Made by a program: the position numbers and the translations under genes
Assembly (NCBI GenBank): GCA_965218775.1
Contig: CBDCLS010000005.1
Coordinates: 992,001 to 1,056,000, forward strand
Reading direction: 5' to 3'
Length of the DNA: 64,000 nucleotides
Source of the DNA: CAUZIZ01 sp965218775
GTDB lineage: Bacteria; Acidobacteriota; UBA6911; RPQK01; JAJDTT01
Part shown: piece by piece, positions 24,668 to 33,968 of the stretch
Numbering within the stretch: the stretch's first letter is position 1
Layout of the letters: each line of letters opens with the position of its first letter
The notes under the pieces: model-generated
Told to the model about the DNA's origin: nothing
Databases searched by the model: none
Seen by the model: only the letters and a program-made list of their open reading frames with translations

Positions 24668-27636
24668 AAAAAGCATCCGGAAGAATCTTACTACAGCTAC
24701 TGACTTCCTGGATCTTGACTTGTACCTGGGGCTTTGGTGGGGTGACTGGCACGGTAATTGGCCGGGTCCTCGATGCTGCCGGCCAGCCGGCAGCTGAGGT
24801 CAACGTCAGCATTGTCCAGGAAGAGACGGAGCGACGCATCAACACCCGAACGGATGGCGATGGTCATTTCCGGGTTGAGCTTGACGCAGGCGGATATGCC
24901 ATTTCAGTCGAGGAGGAGAAGCAGTCCTCGGCGCCTGCCAGGGTCAGTCTCCGAGCCGGTGAGGAGCGCCGACTGGTTGTCCACCTTTCAGCGGCGCAAG
25001 ATGGAGCTGCCGGCCGAATCGATGGGGGGCCAGAATCAGCTGGGTTCGGCTCTCGAACCAATACCAGGGGGCAGAGTTCGGACAGCGAGAATCCTTCTCT
25101 GGCAGCCATCAGGGACTATCAGATTGGTCTGGGCGGTTTTCAACCAACGGCATCCACAGGCAAGACCCTGGCCGAGATCGTCAATCCGTTTCCTGCCAAG
25201 AAGCAAGGTAGGTTTCACGGAGCGATTTATGAGTTCCACCGAAACGACAATTTCGATGCTCGAAATTTTTTCGATCCGCTGGGGCGGAGGCTTCCAGAAT
25301 ATAAACGCAACCAGTTCGGAGCGAGCCTCGGTACTACGGTCAGACAGAATCTGAGCTTTTTCGGATCGTATGAGGGTTTGAGGATCATCAAGGGATCGAC
25401 GCTGCTTTCCCACGTGCCGACTGCGGATATGAAGCGGGGAGACTTTAGCGCCCTGGGGACCGAGTTGAGGGACCCGCTTACTGGCGAACCCCTTCCGGGT
25501 AATCGGATTCCGGGAGGCCGGATCCATCCCGTCGCCAACAAGCTGTTGGAGGTGCTGCCTGACCCCAACCAGAGCGATCCCGATCGAAATTTTCTCAACA
25601 ACCAGCCGACTGTTCGCCACCAGGATTCGTACTCCTTCAGATTCGACTACCAGCGAGATGAAGATTCGAAGATCTATTTCCAGTACGCCCTGACTGATGC
25701 CGATCGAGTCGATGCTCATCCCTTGCCTGATTTTGGTACCGATCGAACGATCCTCAGCCAATACACCACCGTCACTTACAACCGTACCGTCGGCAGCCGA
25801 CTGGTGACCGAGGGCCGACTGACCTTCAGTCGGTATCTGAGCCAGATGCTCTCTAAGAACTCGGGCCGGGAAGGACTCCTTGACTCTCTTGGAATTGCAG
25901 GTCTGGATACGGATGATCCAATTCAAGAGGGCTATCCTGAGTTTTCGTTGAACGAATACGCCTCGTTCGGGGATCAGCGCTCTCCCTACAAGTGGCTTAG
26001 TAACCGACTCTCCTTTGACGGCTCGGCAACCTATGCCATCGGGGGACACACTTTGAGGATGGGAGGCGATATCGTAGGGCGACAGGTCAACGATACTCGA
26101 ATCGAGGGGATGGGACGGGGGAGACTGGTTTTCAACGGTTACTATACCGGAGATGCCTTCGCCGACTTTCTTTTCGGTCTTCCGGACACTGCCTATCGAC
26201 CGGTGGGCTCTGAGCGGACGGATCTACGAAAAAAGAGCTGGCGGTTGTCACTTCGGGACCAGTGGAGAGTGAATCCCCAGATTTCCTTGACGATTGGGGT
26301 CGCCTACCGTTACGCGCCTCCGTATCGATCCGTGTCCGACAATGTCTCAGGGTTCTTTCCTCTACTCTTCGAGCCGCCTATGGATGGTGAGATCGTCATC
26401 GCTGGAAGCCAGGAGGCCCAACGGCTAGGCCTGGAGCGGGCGGGTGACGGAGGGCTGGTTTTCCCCGATCGGAACGATTGGGCCCCGGAGTTGGGGTTGG
26501 CGTACAGTCCCTTTGGGAACAACCAACTGGTCCTGCGAAGTTCCTACACCATTCACTACGCGTCGGCCAATTCGAGCCACTACGCTCGCTACCTGAATAA
26601 GAACTTCCCCTTCTACTATGTCGAGAGCGCCGAGGCTCCCGTAGACAGTCCCGACCTGGATTTAGGTAATCCCTTTGAATACATTGCCCCGACGGAACTC
26701 ACGGTTCGGGGTCTGGAGACCACTCTCAGAAACCCTTATGTGCAGCGATGGCTGCTGACGATGCAGGGCGAGATCAATCAGTACTGGAATCTAGAAGCCT
26801 CCTACAGGGGGCGCAAAGGCAGTCATATGTTCCGGACTCTAGCGAGCAATGTTCCGCTGCCCGACTCGGGTCCATTGCAACCCCGGAGGCCGAACCCCGA
26901 GTTCGGACTCTTCCGGATCCTGACCAGTGGGGGTTCCCTGAGCAGCCACCAACTCGACCTGGCTGCTGAGCGCCGCCTCAGCGAGGGGCTGTCCCTGAAA
27001 TCCGGTCTTACCTGGACCCGTTCTCTCGACGATGTCTTCAGTGATCCTTCCAATCCGCGCGATCTTCGCTCGGAAAAGGCTCGTACCGGGTACATCCCAG
27101 AGCGGCGGTTCTTCCTCAATTACATTATTGAGCTTCCCCCTGGTCGAAGTCGCAGCCTCGATGCTGAAGGGGGAAGCCTGACTCGTCAGCTGCTGCACGG
27201 TTGGCGTCTGTCGGGTATTACCTACATTCAGGATGGGACTCCCTTTAGCGCTCTGCTAGCGGGAGATGCGAACAACGATGGTGTCGACCAGGATCGTCCG
27301 GATATCCTCGGCTCCACCTCTGTGGATTCCTCGGATCAAACCGTCGATCACTGGTTTTCAACGGAGGCCTTTGCCCAACCCGATCCCTTTTCCTTTGGAG
27401 ACGCCGGGCGCAACATTCTGGTAGGTCCCGGGTATCAGAAGTGGGATGTCAGCATGATCAAGCAGACTCGGCTCTCGAACGGCGACTTCGTGGAGCTAAG
27501 AGTGCAGTTGTTCAACGCCTTCAATCACGCGAATTTCCGCAGACCGAATGCGGTATACGGGAACACCCTCTTCGGCAAGATTTTCGGAGCACGCCGCGCG
27601 CGAGAAATAGAAGTGGCGCTCAAGTACTCCTTCTGA
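24664..27636 (+). CDS. TonB-dependent receptor with carboxypeptidase-regulatory-like N-terminus
   Basis: 990 residues; outer-membrane transporter. A signal peptide covers residues 1-22, followed by a carboxypeptidase-regulatory-like beta sandwich (about 24-105: VTGTVIGRVLDAAGQPAAEVNVSIVQEE...), a short plug region, and a large beta-barrel that ends in ...EVALKYSF with the C-terminal Phe expected for barrel assembly. This architecture is greatly expanded in Acidobacteriota, usually for sugar oligomers or peptides; the ligand is unknown. The start is TTG 24664, overlapping the previous stop as TTGA. No TonB/ExbB gene is nearby. Confidence 0.88.
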   Translation: MKKASGRILLQLLTSWILTCTWGFGGVTGTVIGRVLDAAGQPAAEVNVSIVQEETERRINTRTDGDGHFRVELDAGGYAISVEEEKQSSAPARVSLRAGEERRLVVHLSAAQDGAAGRIDGGPESAGFGSRTNTRGQSSDSENPSLAAIRDYQIGLGGFQPTASTGKTLAEIVNPFPAKKQGRFHGAIYEFHRNDNFDARNFFDPLGRRLPEYKRNQFGASLGTTVRQNLSFFGSYEGLRIIKGSTLLSHVPTADMKRGDFSALGTELRDPLTGEPLPGNRIPGGRIHPVANKLLEVLPDPNQSDPDRNFLNNQPTVRHQDSYSFRFDYQRDEDSKIYFQYALTDADRVDAHPLPDFGTDRTILSQYTTVTYNRTVGSRLVTEGRLTFSRYLSQMLSKNSGREGLLDSLGIAGLDTDDPIQEGYPEFSLNEYASFGDQRSPYKWLSNRLSFDGSATYAIGGHTLRMGGDIVGRQVNDTRIEGMGRGRLVFNGYYTGDAFADFLFGLPDTAYRPVGSERTDLRKKSWRLSLRDQWRVNPQISLTIGVAYRYAPPYRSVSDNVSGFFPLLFEPPMDGEIVIAGSQEAQRLGLERAGDGGLVFPDRNDWAPELGLAYSPFGNNQLVLRSSYTIHYASANSSHYARYLNKNFPFYYVESAEAPVDSPDLDLGNPFEYIAPTELTVRGLETTLRNPYVQRWLLTMQGEINQYWNLEASYRGRKGSHMFRTLASNVPLPDSGPLQPRRPNPEFGLFRILTSGGSLSSHQLDLAAERRLSEGLSLKSGLTWTRSLDDVFSDPSNPRDLRSEKARTGYIPERRFFLNYIIELPPGRSRSLDAEGGSLTRQLLHGWRLSGITYIQDGTPFSALLAGDANNDGVDQDRPDILGSTSVDSSDQTVDHWFSTEAFAQPDPFSFGDAGRNILVGPGYQKWDVSMIKQTRLSNGDFVELRVQLFNAFNHANFRRPNAVYGNTLFGKIFGARRAREIEVALKYSF

Positions 27637-27876
27637 GAACGCTTCGATTCCAAAGTCACTTCCGGTAAGAATCCGCCAACCGATCCACCCCAACCAGCCT
27701 GGATAAGAAACGAAACACCGGCGCCTCGAACGGCACCCATCGCCGGTGCATGAAGCGGGTGCCAAGGAGAGAGCGGCCACTCAGCCAAAGACGTCTGTCC
27801 CTAGAGAGCCCTAGGGTGTCCTTTGGGTCTGACTCGGAGGGAGCCGTCTAGATGATTATCAAGTTTGCGAAGAAAT

Positions 27877-28016
27877 TTCCCGTGCCTTTGCCCGTGCCTT
27901 TGCCCGCGCCCGTGCCCGTGCCCGTGCCCGTGCCCTGGGTCTTCCCACAATCGTTGGGCCTGGATGAGAAAGAGGAACTCGGGCACGGGCGCGGGCAAAG
28001 GCACAGGCAAGGGTAA
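27877..28016. repeat. CCCGTG hexamer tract with a perfect 22-bp inverted repeat
   Basis: A tandem run of CCCGTG units (about 27901-27934) and the inverse GGGCACGGGCGCGGGCAAAG further on. 27897-27918 and 27980-28001 are perfect 22-bp inverted repeats separated by 61 bases, and partial pairing extends outward. RNA from this stretch would form a very stable hairpin. It sits in the 566-base gap between the TonB receptor and pcm, and the rest of that gap shows nothing I can name. Confidence 0.8.
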
Positions 28017-28202
28017 GAAAAGGACTCAGCACACACAAACGTCCTCGGCGGTAGAGGTTGCTCGCTAGCCCTTGGTCCCTAGCCCTTGATGTCCAACCGC
28101 CCATCGTTCTCCAAGACCAGCTCACTACTATGAGGCTCACAGGGGGTTGGTAGTCCTGTGGAACCTTACCGGCCGTGGTACACTCAGATTACACGGACCG
28201 AA

Positions 28203-28949
28203 ATGAGCTATTTCTTGCGACTGTGGGCTGCGTTCTCCCTGACTCTTCCCTCGCTGCTAGCCATCTCTTGTGCTCTTTCCGCGCCTAGCGAAGCCTCGCA
28301 GAGCGAAGAGGACTACAAGCGGCTTCGGGAGCAAATGGTAGCTTCCCAGTTGAAAGCTCGTGACATTTGGGAACGCAGCGTTTTGAAGGCGATGCAGGCA
28401 GTCCCACGGCACCTCTTTGTGCCAGAGAGAATCCGGCCTCACGCCTACCAGGATCACCCTCTTCCTATCGGCGAAGATCAGACAATCTCTCAACCCTACA
28501 TCGTGGCCCTGATGACGCAGCTTGCTGCTCCCAAGAAGCACTTTCGTGCTCTGGAGGTCGGCACCGGATCGGGGTATCAGGCTGCAGTCCTGGCAGAACT
28601 GGTCAACGAGGTCTACACCATCGAGATCGTTCCACTGCTTGCGGAACGCTCCCGGAAGGTTCTCGCAGAGCTGGGCTACACCAATGTCCATGCGCGGCAA
28701 GGGGATGGCTATCGGGGCTGGCCAGAAAAGGCTCCTTTCGACTTGATCCTGGTCACAGCCGCACCGGGAAGGATTCCCGAGCCCCTCAAGGAACAGCTTG
28801 CCGAAGGAGGTAGGTTGGTGATCCCGGTGGGAGAGACCTATGGGATCCAGCGGTTGATGCTGGTTACCCGAGAGAAGGACAGGTTTGAAGAGGAAGTAGT
28901 TACTAGTGTTCGCTTCGTCCCCATGACTGGCGAGGTCCAGAGGCAGTAG
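28203..28949 (+). CDS. pcm: Protein-L-isoaspartate O-methyltransferase, apparently exported
   Basis: Repairs isoaspartyl residues by SAM-dependent methylation. Diagnostic blocks are PRHLFVPERIRPHAYQDHPLPI, GEDQTISQPYIVALMT, LEVGTGSGYQAAVLAEL (SAM site), LILVTAAP and the final LVIPVG. From ATG 28203 the product is 248 residues and begins with a signal peptide or anchor (FLRLWAAFSLTLPSLLAISCALS) that cytoplasmic PCMTs lack. SAM is not normally available in the periplasm, so it is either membrane-tethered on the cytoplasmic face or a start further downstream (for example Met334-type internal codons) is used. Single-gene unit, followed 47 bases later by the sialidase-like gene. Confidence 0.9.
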   Translation: MSYFLRLWAAFSLTLPSLLAISCALSAPSEASQSEEDYKRLREQMVASQLKARDIWERSVLKAMQAVPRHLFVPERIRPHAYQDHPLPIGEDQTISQPYIVALMTQLAAPKKHFRALEVGTGSGYQAAVLAELVNEVYTIEIVPLLAERSRKVLAELGYTNVHARQGDGYRGWPEKAPFDLILVTAAPGRIPEPLKEQLAEGGRLVIPVGETYGIQRLMLVTREKDRFEEEVVTSVRFVPMTGEVQRQ

Positions 28950-28996
28950 CGATTGGTCGATCAGGGCGTTGCACTCGAAGCAGCGGGGAACGGTTC

Positions 28997-30100
28997 ATGC
29001 TTGAAATAGTCGGCGAAGGTGTTTTGTCCCGGGATGCGAGTAGAGGTGCATACTTCCCATCGGTTGCGATGTTGCCTGACCGTACCCTTCTGGCTAGCCA
29101 ACACGTAGGAAGTGGTCTGTGCTCACCCGACGATCGGATCGAGGTGCTGCGATCATCGGACGGAGGATCCAGCTGGGTCAATGAAGGAAGCATTCATGGT
29201 GGGATCCCTGACGATGGTTGGTCCTACCGTGTTCCTGTGATCACCGAAGTTCCAGACGGATCCTTGATCATGGCGGCGACTCGCTATCGTCTCGACAACG
29301 AGGAAATGTACAATCCCATTAGTGAAGGTCTCAAGCCGGCTCAGATGATTCTCTACCGCTCTAGTGATCAGGGGATCTCCTGGGCGGGACCGGAGGTGAT
29401 TCCGAACCCTCTTCCCCCCGACCGTTATGTTTGCAGCCTCTCCGGGCGGATCCTGCTGCTGTCGCCGCAGCGCTGGATGTATCCCTTCGAGACCTGGAAG
29501 CCGGACGGCTACGAGGGGCCGGTCGATCAGAAGGCGGGTGCGATCTTCTCCAGCGACCAGGGTACGACCTGGGGAGAAATGGCAGTCGTCGCCGATGACC
29601 CCGAGGAGCATTACCACTACGGCGACCAGATGCCCTCCCTATTGCCCGATGGGCGGATCTACACCCTGATCTGGACACGTACCTGGGGCACAAACGAGGA
29701 TCGCGACGTGCGCAATAGGTGGGTGGTCTCCGAGGACCAGGGACGGACCTGGTCCAAGCCGCAACCAACCAATCTCCGAGGCCAGCTCTGCGCCCCGATT
29801 CCGCTTTCTGATGGCAGGGTTGCCGCCATCTACAACTATCGTCACGAACCCCAGGGAGTCCACGTTGCCCTAACCGAGGACCTCGCAACCTTCGATACTG
29901 ATAACGAGGTCGTAGTCTTCAGCGCCGGCCGCGAAACCATGGTGGGCCAGGCCGTGGACGACTTCATCGACAAACATCAGAAGATCGCCTTCGGAAGGCC
30001 GTGGGGAAAGCAACTCCCGGACGGTGATCTACTGGTTTACTTCTGGTGTACCCTGAAAGAAATCACCCACACCCGCTGGGTACGGCTGCGCTTGACGTAA
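28997..30100 (+). CDS. Sialidase/BNR-repeat family protein
   Basis: 367 residues forming a six-bladed propeller-type sialidase-like protein. Four Asp-box (BNR) repeats are visible: SSDGGSSW, SSDQGISW, SSDQGTTW and SEDQGRTW. The N-terminus has no signal peptide (MLEIVGEGVLSRDASRGAYFP), so it appears cytoplasmic or exported in another way. GH33 sialidases carry a catalytic Asp, Tyr and Arg triad that I cannot place with confidence, so true sialidase activity is not shown; many such proteins are uncharacterised hydrolases. GGGGAA upstream serves as a weak ribosome site. Confidence 0.75.
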   Translation: MLEIVGEGVLSRDASRGAYFPSVAMLPDRTLLASQHVGSGLCSPDDRIEVLRSSDGGSSWVNEGSIHGGIPDDGWSYRVPVITEVPDGSLIMAATRYRLDNEEMYNPISEGLKPAQMILYRSSDQGISWAGPEVIPNPLPPDRYVCSLSGRILLLSPQRWMYPFETWKPDGYEGPVDQKAGAIFSSDQGTTWGEMAVVADDPEEHYHYGDQMPSLLPDGRIYTLIWTRTWGTNEDRDVRNRWVVSEDQGRTWSKPQPTNLRGQLCAPIPLSDGRVAAIYNYRHEPQGVHVALTEDLATFDTDNEVVVFSAGRETMVGQAVDDFIDKHQKIAFGRPWGKQLPDGDLLVYFWCTLKEITHTRWVRLRLT

Positions 30101-30167
30101 TCGTCCCCTGCCAAGCGTTTTTTTCCCTTGACGACAAAAGAATCAGCTCCCTCTTGAAGCGAGTCAC

Positions 30168-30348
30168 TAGCCCGCATTTCTCATCGCTGGTCTGCTGCGT
30201 CGCCGCAATCATCCGCCCTGGCTGCGTTACGCTCCGTCGGCCTCCTCGACGTACTGCACGAGTACGACTGCGGGGGCCTCGGTCGCAAGCCTTGTCAGGA
30301 CGGTCCTTGCGGCGCCTCGCTACGACAAGCGATGAGAAATCCGAGCTA
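30168..30348 (+). repeat. Palindromic repeat family B, full copy 2 (181 bp)
   Basis: Same ends as the 21779-21970 copy (TAGCCCGCATTTCTCATCGC at left, GCGATGAGAAATCCGAGCTA at right) and the same central hairpin CGTACT-GCACG-AGTACG. It lies in the gap downstream of the sialidase-like gene. Differences from the first copy are spread through the middle, so the copies are not recent. Confidence 0.85.
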
Positions 30349-30529
30349 GATTTCTGTCCCAGGTGCTGTGACCCGATAGGATAGACGACTATCCGAATGC
30401 GTAGGCCTCGCACCGAACTCATGTCAGTTCATCGTCTGGATTCGGAGCGGTGGATTGTCCCCTGCTTTCATGTATCTATCTAACAATAAATTACTTAAGT
30501 GGATTAGATAGGAAGACTCGGGATCTGGC

Positions 30530-30772
30530 ATGACGATTGCCCTGAGGATTGGTATGAATGCCCTAAACGCCAGATCAGACATCGAGAACATGCGTCGAGG
30601 TAAGATTGATCTATTGCTAGGAGTCGTGGCATACGGAATTCTGCTGTCGGCCGTGTTCTTACCGCAGACCTTCGTCGCCTATCCGACGATGGCCTTCGAC
30701 TGGATCCGAGAGTGCCTGCTGGAAAGTGCCGAGCTTTCCCTCCAGTTCGACGTTGGGCTGAGAGGATTCTGA
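30530..30772 (+). CDS. Doubtful 80-residue open frame with one hydrophobic segment
   Basis: Residues 27-46 (DLLLGVVAYGILLSAVFLPQ) could be a transmembrane helix, and the rest is not recognised. No good ribosome site precedes ATG 30530. Upstream at 30476-30511 is an A+T-rich 8-bp inverted repeat (CTATCTAA/TTAGATAG, 20-base loop). The 528-base stretch from 30349 to 30876 otherwise holds only the leader of the DUF2339 gene. Confidence 0.25.
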   Translation: MTIALRIGMNALNARSDIENMRRGKIDLLLGVVAYGILLSAVFLPQTFVAYPTMAFDWIRECLLESAELSLQFDVGLRGF

Positions 30773-30876
30773 GTTGCAGGCGATGAGACTCTTCAGGATT
30801 CTCGCCCTCTGAGTTCCGAGTGCCCCCCGTTGAAATTGCTCGTAGAGTTATTCGTTCGGCGAAAGAGGAGCTTCTG

Positions 30877-33800
30877 ATGATATCCCTTGTGGTCTTTCTC
30901 CTGGTCGTGCTCGTACTCATTGCTCTGAGCAAGTCGGTAGAGGCGACGAAACGGATCAAGGCCCTCGAGCGCAGAGTCAGAGAGCTCTCGAGTAGCCTCT
31001 CGGCGATGAGAGAGGCGGTTTCCAGGAGTGAGGATACTCGGCCTGCTGGCTCGTCTGTTGGGGTCGAGGCCCGCACAGCGGCAACAGCGGAATCAGCGAC
31101 ACCCACGCCGAGCAAGGCAGCTGAAGCTGTGCCAGCACCGCTTTCTACTTCTCCTGAGATGCCGATGACGGTGCTTTCACAGACCGAGCCGGATCTCCCC
31201 GCCGCGGCTCCGCCTCCGGTCGTGCCGAGAAGGCCGGTCGTCGCGGCAACCGGACCAGCTGCGAAGCGGGCCATAGACTGGGAACAGTTCGCGGGTACCC
31301 GCCTCTTTGGCTGGATCGGCGGATTAGCCCTCTTTCTGGGAGTGGCCTTCCTTCTGAAATACTCCTTCGAGCAGGGCCTGATCAGTCCGATCCTCCGCGT
31401 GGTGGGCGGTTTCGCGCTCGGCATGGGAGCGATCCTGGGCGGCTTCCGAGTCCGTCGCTCCGGCTACCCCATCACCGCCCATACGCTCTGTGCGGTCGGT
31501 CCTGCGATTCTGTTCGTCGACATCTATGGCGCTTACGATTTCTACGGCTTCATTGGAGCCGGTTCCGCTTTTCTGTTGATGGTCATCGTCACTGCCGGAT
31601 CCTTTTGGCTGGCGGTAGATCTGGATTCCCGTTATGTGGCTGTCCTGGGCCTCATGGGAGGGTTCCTGACGCCGTTGCTTTCGACCGGAAGTGCCGATCC
31701 GCTGAAGCTTTTCGGCTATCTGGCGCTCTTGAATATCGGTCTGGCGCTGATCGCCCTGAGAAAGAGGTGGGGATTTCTGGTAGCAGTTTCCGCCCTCGTA
31801 ACGGGATGTTTCATGTTGGGATGGGTTGCTGCCTACTTCGTGGTCTCAAAGGCCCTCACTGTCGTCATCCTCTTTGGCATCCTTTCCATACTGTTCGCTG
31901 CCTTCGGAATCGTCGGAGAGAGGTGGGGATGCTCCGACGGTAGTGTCCGGTTCGGGGCAGCTTGCATCCCATTTTTCTCAATACTCTTCGTCTGGCATCT
32001 CTTTTCCTTCCCAGCATTGGCCCGAAGTCCCGGTCTCATCCATCCCTTCCTCTTTGTCCTTAATGTCGTGTTTTGCGTCCTGCTGTGGTTCAGCCGGCGT
32101 TTTCATCCCTGGTATCTGATAGCGTCGGGGACCACCTTCCTGCTGTTACTGGTATGGACGCTGGAGTATCTGACCGAAGATGGGTTGGTCTGGGGACTGG
32201 CTGCCTACCTGTTCTTTGGGCTTCTTCATGCCGGCTTTTCGGTAGTCCTGCAGCGGGTCCGGCCTGCTGTTGATCTGCAGTCAGGGGGACATATCTACCC
32301 CATCTTGATGCTCGTTCTGGTCTTGGGGATGGTGCTGAATAGTGTCCGAATCCCCTCCCTGGTTTGGCCGTCCCTATTTGCGATTGACGCTATTGCCGTA
32401 GCGGCCGCCCTCGCGGTTGGGATTACCTGGTTGTCGATACTCGCGTTGGCCCTGACGATGGGAACGGTCTGGATCGGGTTTCTAAGGCTGACGACGGCAT
32501 CGGATCTTCACGAACTGCTCCTCGTCATCACGATCTTCGCAGCGGCCTTCTTTGTCACAGGTCTCTTCTTGGAGAGGCGCGATTCGGAGCAGGAACAGGG
32601 TCCCCCGAGTTGGAGTTCCGATTCCTTCTGGTCAGATCAGATCGCCAATCTACTACGTTTGCCAGTCCTTTCAGCCTTGCTTCCGCTCCTGCTGCTGAGT
32701 GTCGCCTGTATCCAGATCCAGCTTCCCGACCCGTCCTTGATCTTCGGTGTGGGACTGGTGTTGATCCTCTTCCTGCTGTCATTGGTGGTGGTGTTCAAGT
32801 TGGACATACTGGTACTGGCGTCTCTGATAGGCTCCGCATATTTGCTCCTTTCCTGGCACGGAACCAGCTTCAGTCCGGAGCAACCTCTGCTGGCGCTGGC
32901 CTGGTATGTGGCTTTTCTGGTGATCTTCTTCCTCTTCCCTTTCGCCTTCGAGAAAGTGATGCTGGATCGTCCTCTGCCCTGGATTGGGGCGGCCCTCTCA
33001 GGCCCGGTGTACTTCTATCTTATATACGTGGCGGTGTCCCAGCTGCTGGGAGACGCCCTGATCGGTTTGCTTCCTGCCGTCATTGCGGGGTGCTATTGGG
33101 TGGGGCTTGGTCGGCTGGTGGATCTTGTCCCCAAGGAGGACTGGATCAAGCGGTCCGAGGTAGCGTTCTTTGGTGGTGTCACACTCTTTTTCGTCAGTCT
33201 GATTCTTCCGCTGCAGTTCGATAAGGAGTGGCTGACCATCGGGTGGGCCATCGAAGGTGTAGCGCTGTTGTGGTTCTTCACCCGGATGCCCCATCCCGGC
33301 CTCAAGAAGTGGGCGCTGGGCCTGCTGCTACTTGCTTTCGCTCGTCTGGCACTCAACCCAGCCGTTCTGTACTACCACTCGTCAGGAGAGATCCCGATTC
33401 TCAACTGGTACCTCTACGCGTACGGTGCGGTGATTGCCTGTCTGGTAGTCGGTGCTCGTCTCTGGCCCTCGGGCGCCCAGGGCCTTTTGGGAAAACAAGT
33501 GCCTTCCTTGCTCCGAGGCTTGGCTACGGTTTTGAGTTTCATTCTGATGAATATCGAGATCGCTGATTTTTTCAGGGTAGGAAACACCCTGATGTTCCAG
33601 TTAGGGGAGAGCTTTGCCCAGGACATGACCTACTCGCTTGCCTGGGCCCTGTTTGGCTTCGTCCTCCTGATCGTCAGCATCAAGGTACAGAGTTTGGTGG
33701 GGCGTCGAGTCAGTCTGGGACTCCTCGGTGTGACGATCCTCAAGCTCTTTCTACATGACGTCTGGGCACTGGGCCAGCTTTATCGGGTAGCCGCCTTCGT

Positions 33801-33930
33801 CGGACTCGCCTGCGTCCTGATTCTGGTGTCCTATCTCTACCAGCGCTATCTGTTCCCGGAAAAGGCTGCAGTTTCCGGTCCCTTGCCCTCGGATGGAGGT
33901 CTTGGCGCAGATCAATCTGGGAGTGATTAA
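30877..33930 (+). CDS. DUF2339 polytopic membrane protein
   Basis: 1017 residues from ATG 30877, chosen because GAGGAG lies six bases upstream. An N-terminal helix (MISLVVFLLVVLVLIALS) is followed by a coiled-coil stretch (ATKRIKALERRVRELSSSLSAMREA), an Ala/Pro-rich linker (about 65-140), the DUF2339 signature WEQFAGTRLFGWIGGLALFLGVAFLLKYSFEQG, and then some 25 or more hydrophobic helices to the end. DUF2339 proteins are widespread, large and uncharacterised inner-membrane proteins. No partner genes suggest a job. It converges on the sigma54 regulator gene, 38 bases away. Confidence 0.88.
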   Translation: MISLVVFLLVVLVLIALSKSVEATKRIKALERRVRELSSSLSAMREAVSRSEDTRPAGSSVGVEARTAATAESATPTPSKAAEAVPAPLSTSPEMPMTVLSQTEPDLPAAAPPPVVPRRPVVAATGPAAKRAIDWEQFAGTRLFGWIGGLALFLGVAFLLKYSFEQGLISPILRVVGGFALGMGAILGGFRVRRSGYPITAHTLCAVGPAILFVDIYGAYDFYGFIGAGSAFLLMVIVTAGSFWLAVDLDSRYVAVLGLMGGFLTPLLSTGSADPLKLFGYLALLNIGLALIALRKRWGFLVAVSALVTGCFMLGWVAAYFVVSKALTVVILFGILSILFAAFGIVGERWGCSDGSVRFGAACIPFFSILFVWHLFSFPALARSPGLIHPFLFVLNVVFCVLLWFSRRFHPWYLIASGTTFLLLLVWTLEYLTEDGLVWGLAAYLFFGLLHAGFSVVLQRVRPAVDLQSGGHIYPILMLVLVLGMVLNSVRIPSLVWPSLFAIDAIAVAAALAVGITWLSILALALTMGTVWIGFLRLTTASDLHELLLVITIFAAAFFVTGLFLERRDSEQEQGPPSWSSDSFWSDQIANLLRLPVLSALLPLLLLSVACIQIQLPDPSLIFGVGLVLILFLLSLVVVFKLDILVLASLIGSAYLLLSWHGTSFSPEQPLLALAWYVAFLVIFFLFPFAFEKVMLDRPLPWIGAALSGPVYFYLIYVAVSQLLGDALIGLLPAVIAGCYWVGLGRLVDLVPKEDWIKRSEVAFFGGVTLFFVSLILPLQFDKEWLTIGWAIEGVALLWFFTRMPHPGLKKWALGLLLLAFARLALNPAVLYYHSSGEIPILNWYLYAYGAVIACLVVGARLWPSGAQGLLGKQVPSLLRGLATVLSFILMNIEIADFFRVGNTLMFQLGESFAQDMTYSLAWALFGFVLLIVSIKVQSLVGRRVSLGLLGVTILKLFLHDVWALGQLYRVAAFVGLACVLILVSYLYQRYLFPEKAAVSGPLPSDGGLGADQSGSD

Positions 33931-33968
33931 TTGAAGCCAAGTCAACCCCTGGATCTTTTCCGGCTTCT

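Noticed and set aside
25036..26049. 337-codon minus-strand open frame
   Set aside because: Antisense to the TonB receptor; chance openness.
27877..28016. Protein-coding repeat region
   Set aside because: Open frames here translate to Pro-Cys-Pro or Ala-Arg repeats in all frames because of the hexamer tract; no ribosome site.
30504..31424. 306-codon minus-strand open frame
   Set aside because: Covers the start of the DUF2339 gene on the other strand; its translation is Arg/Ser/Thr-rich without recognisable structure.
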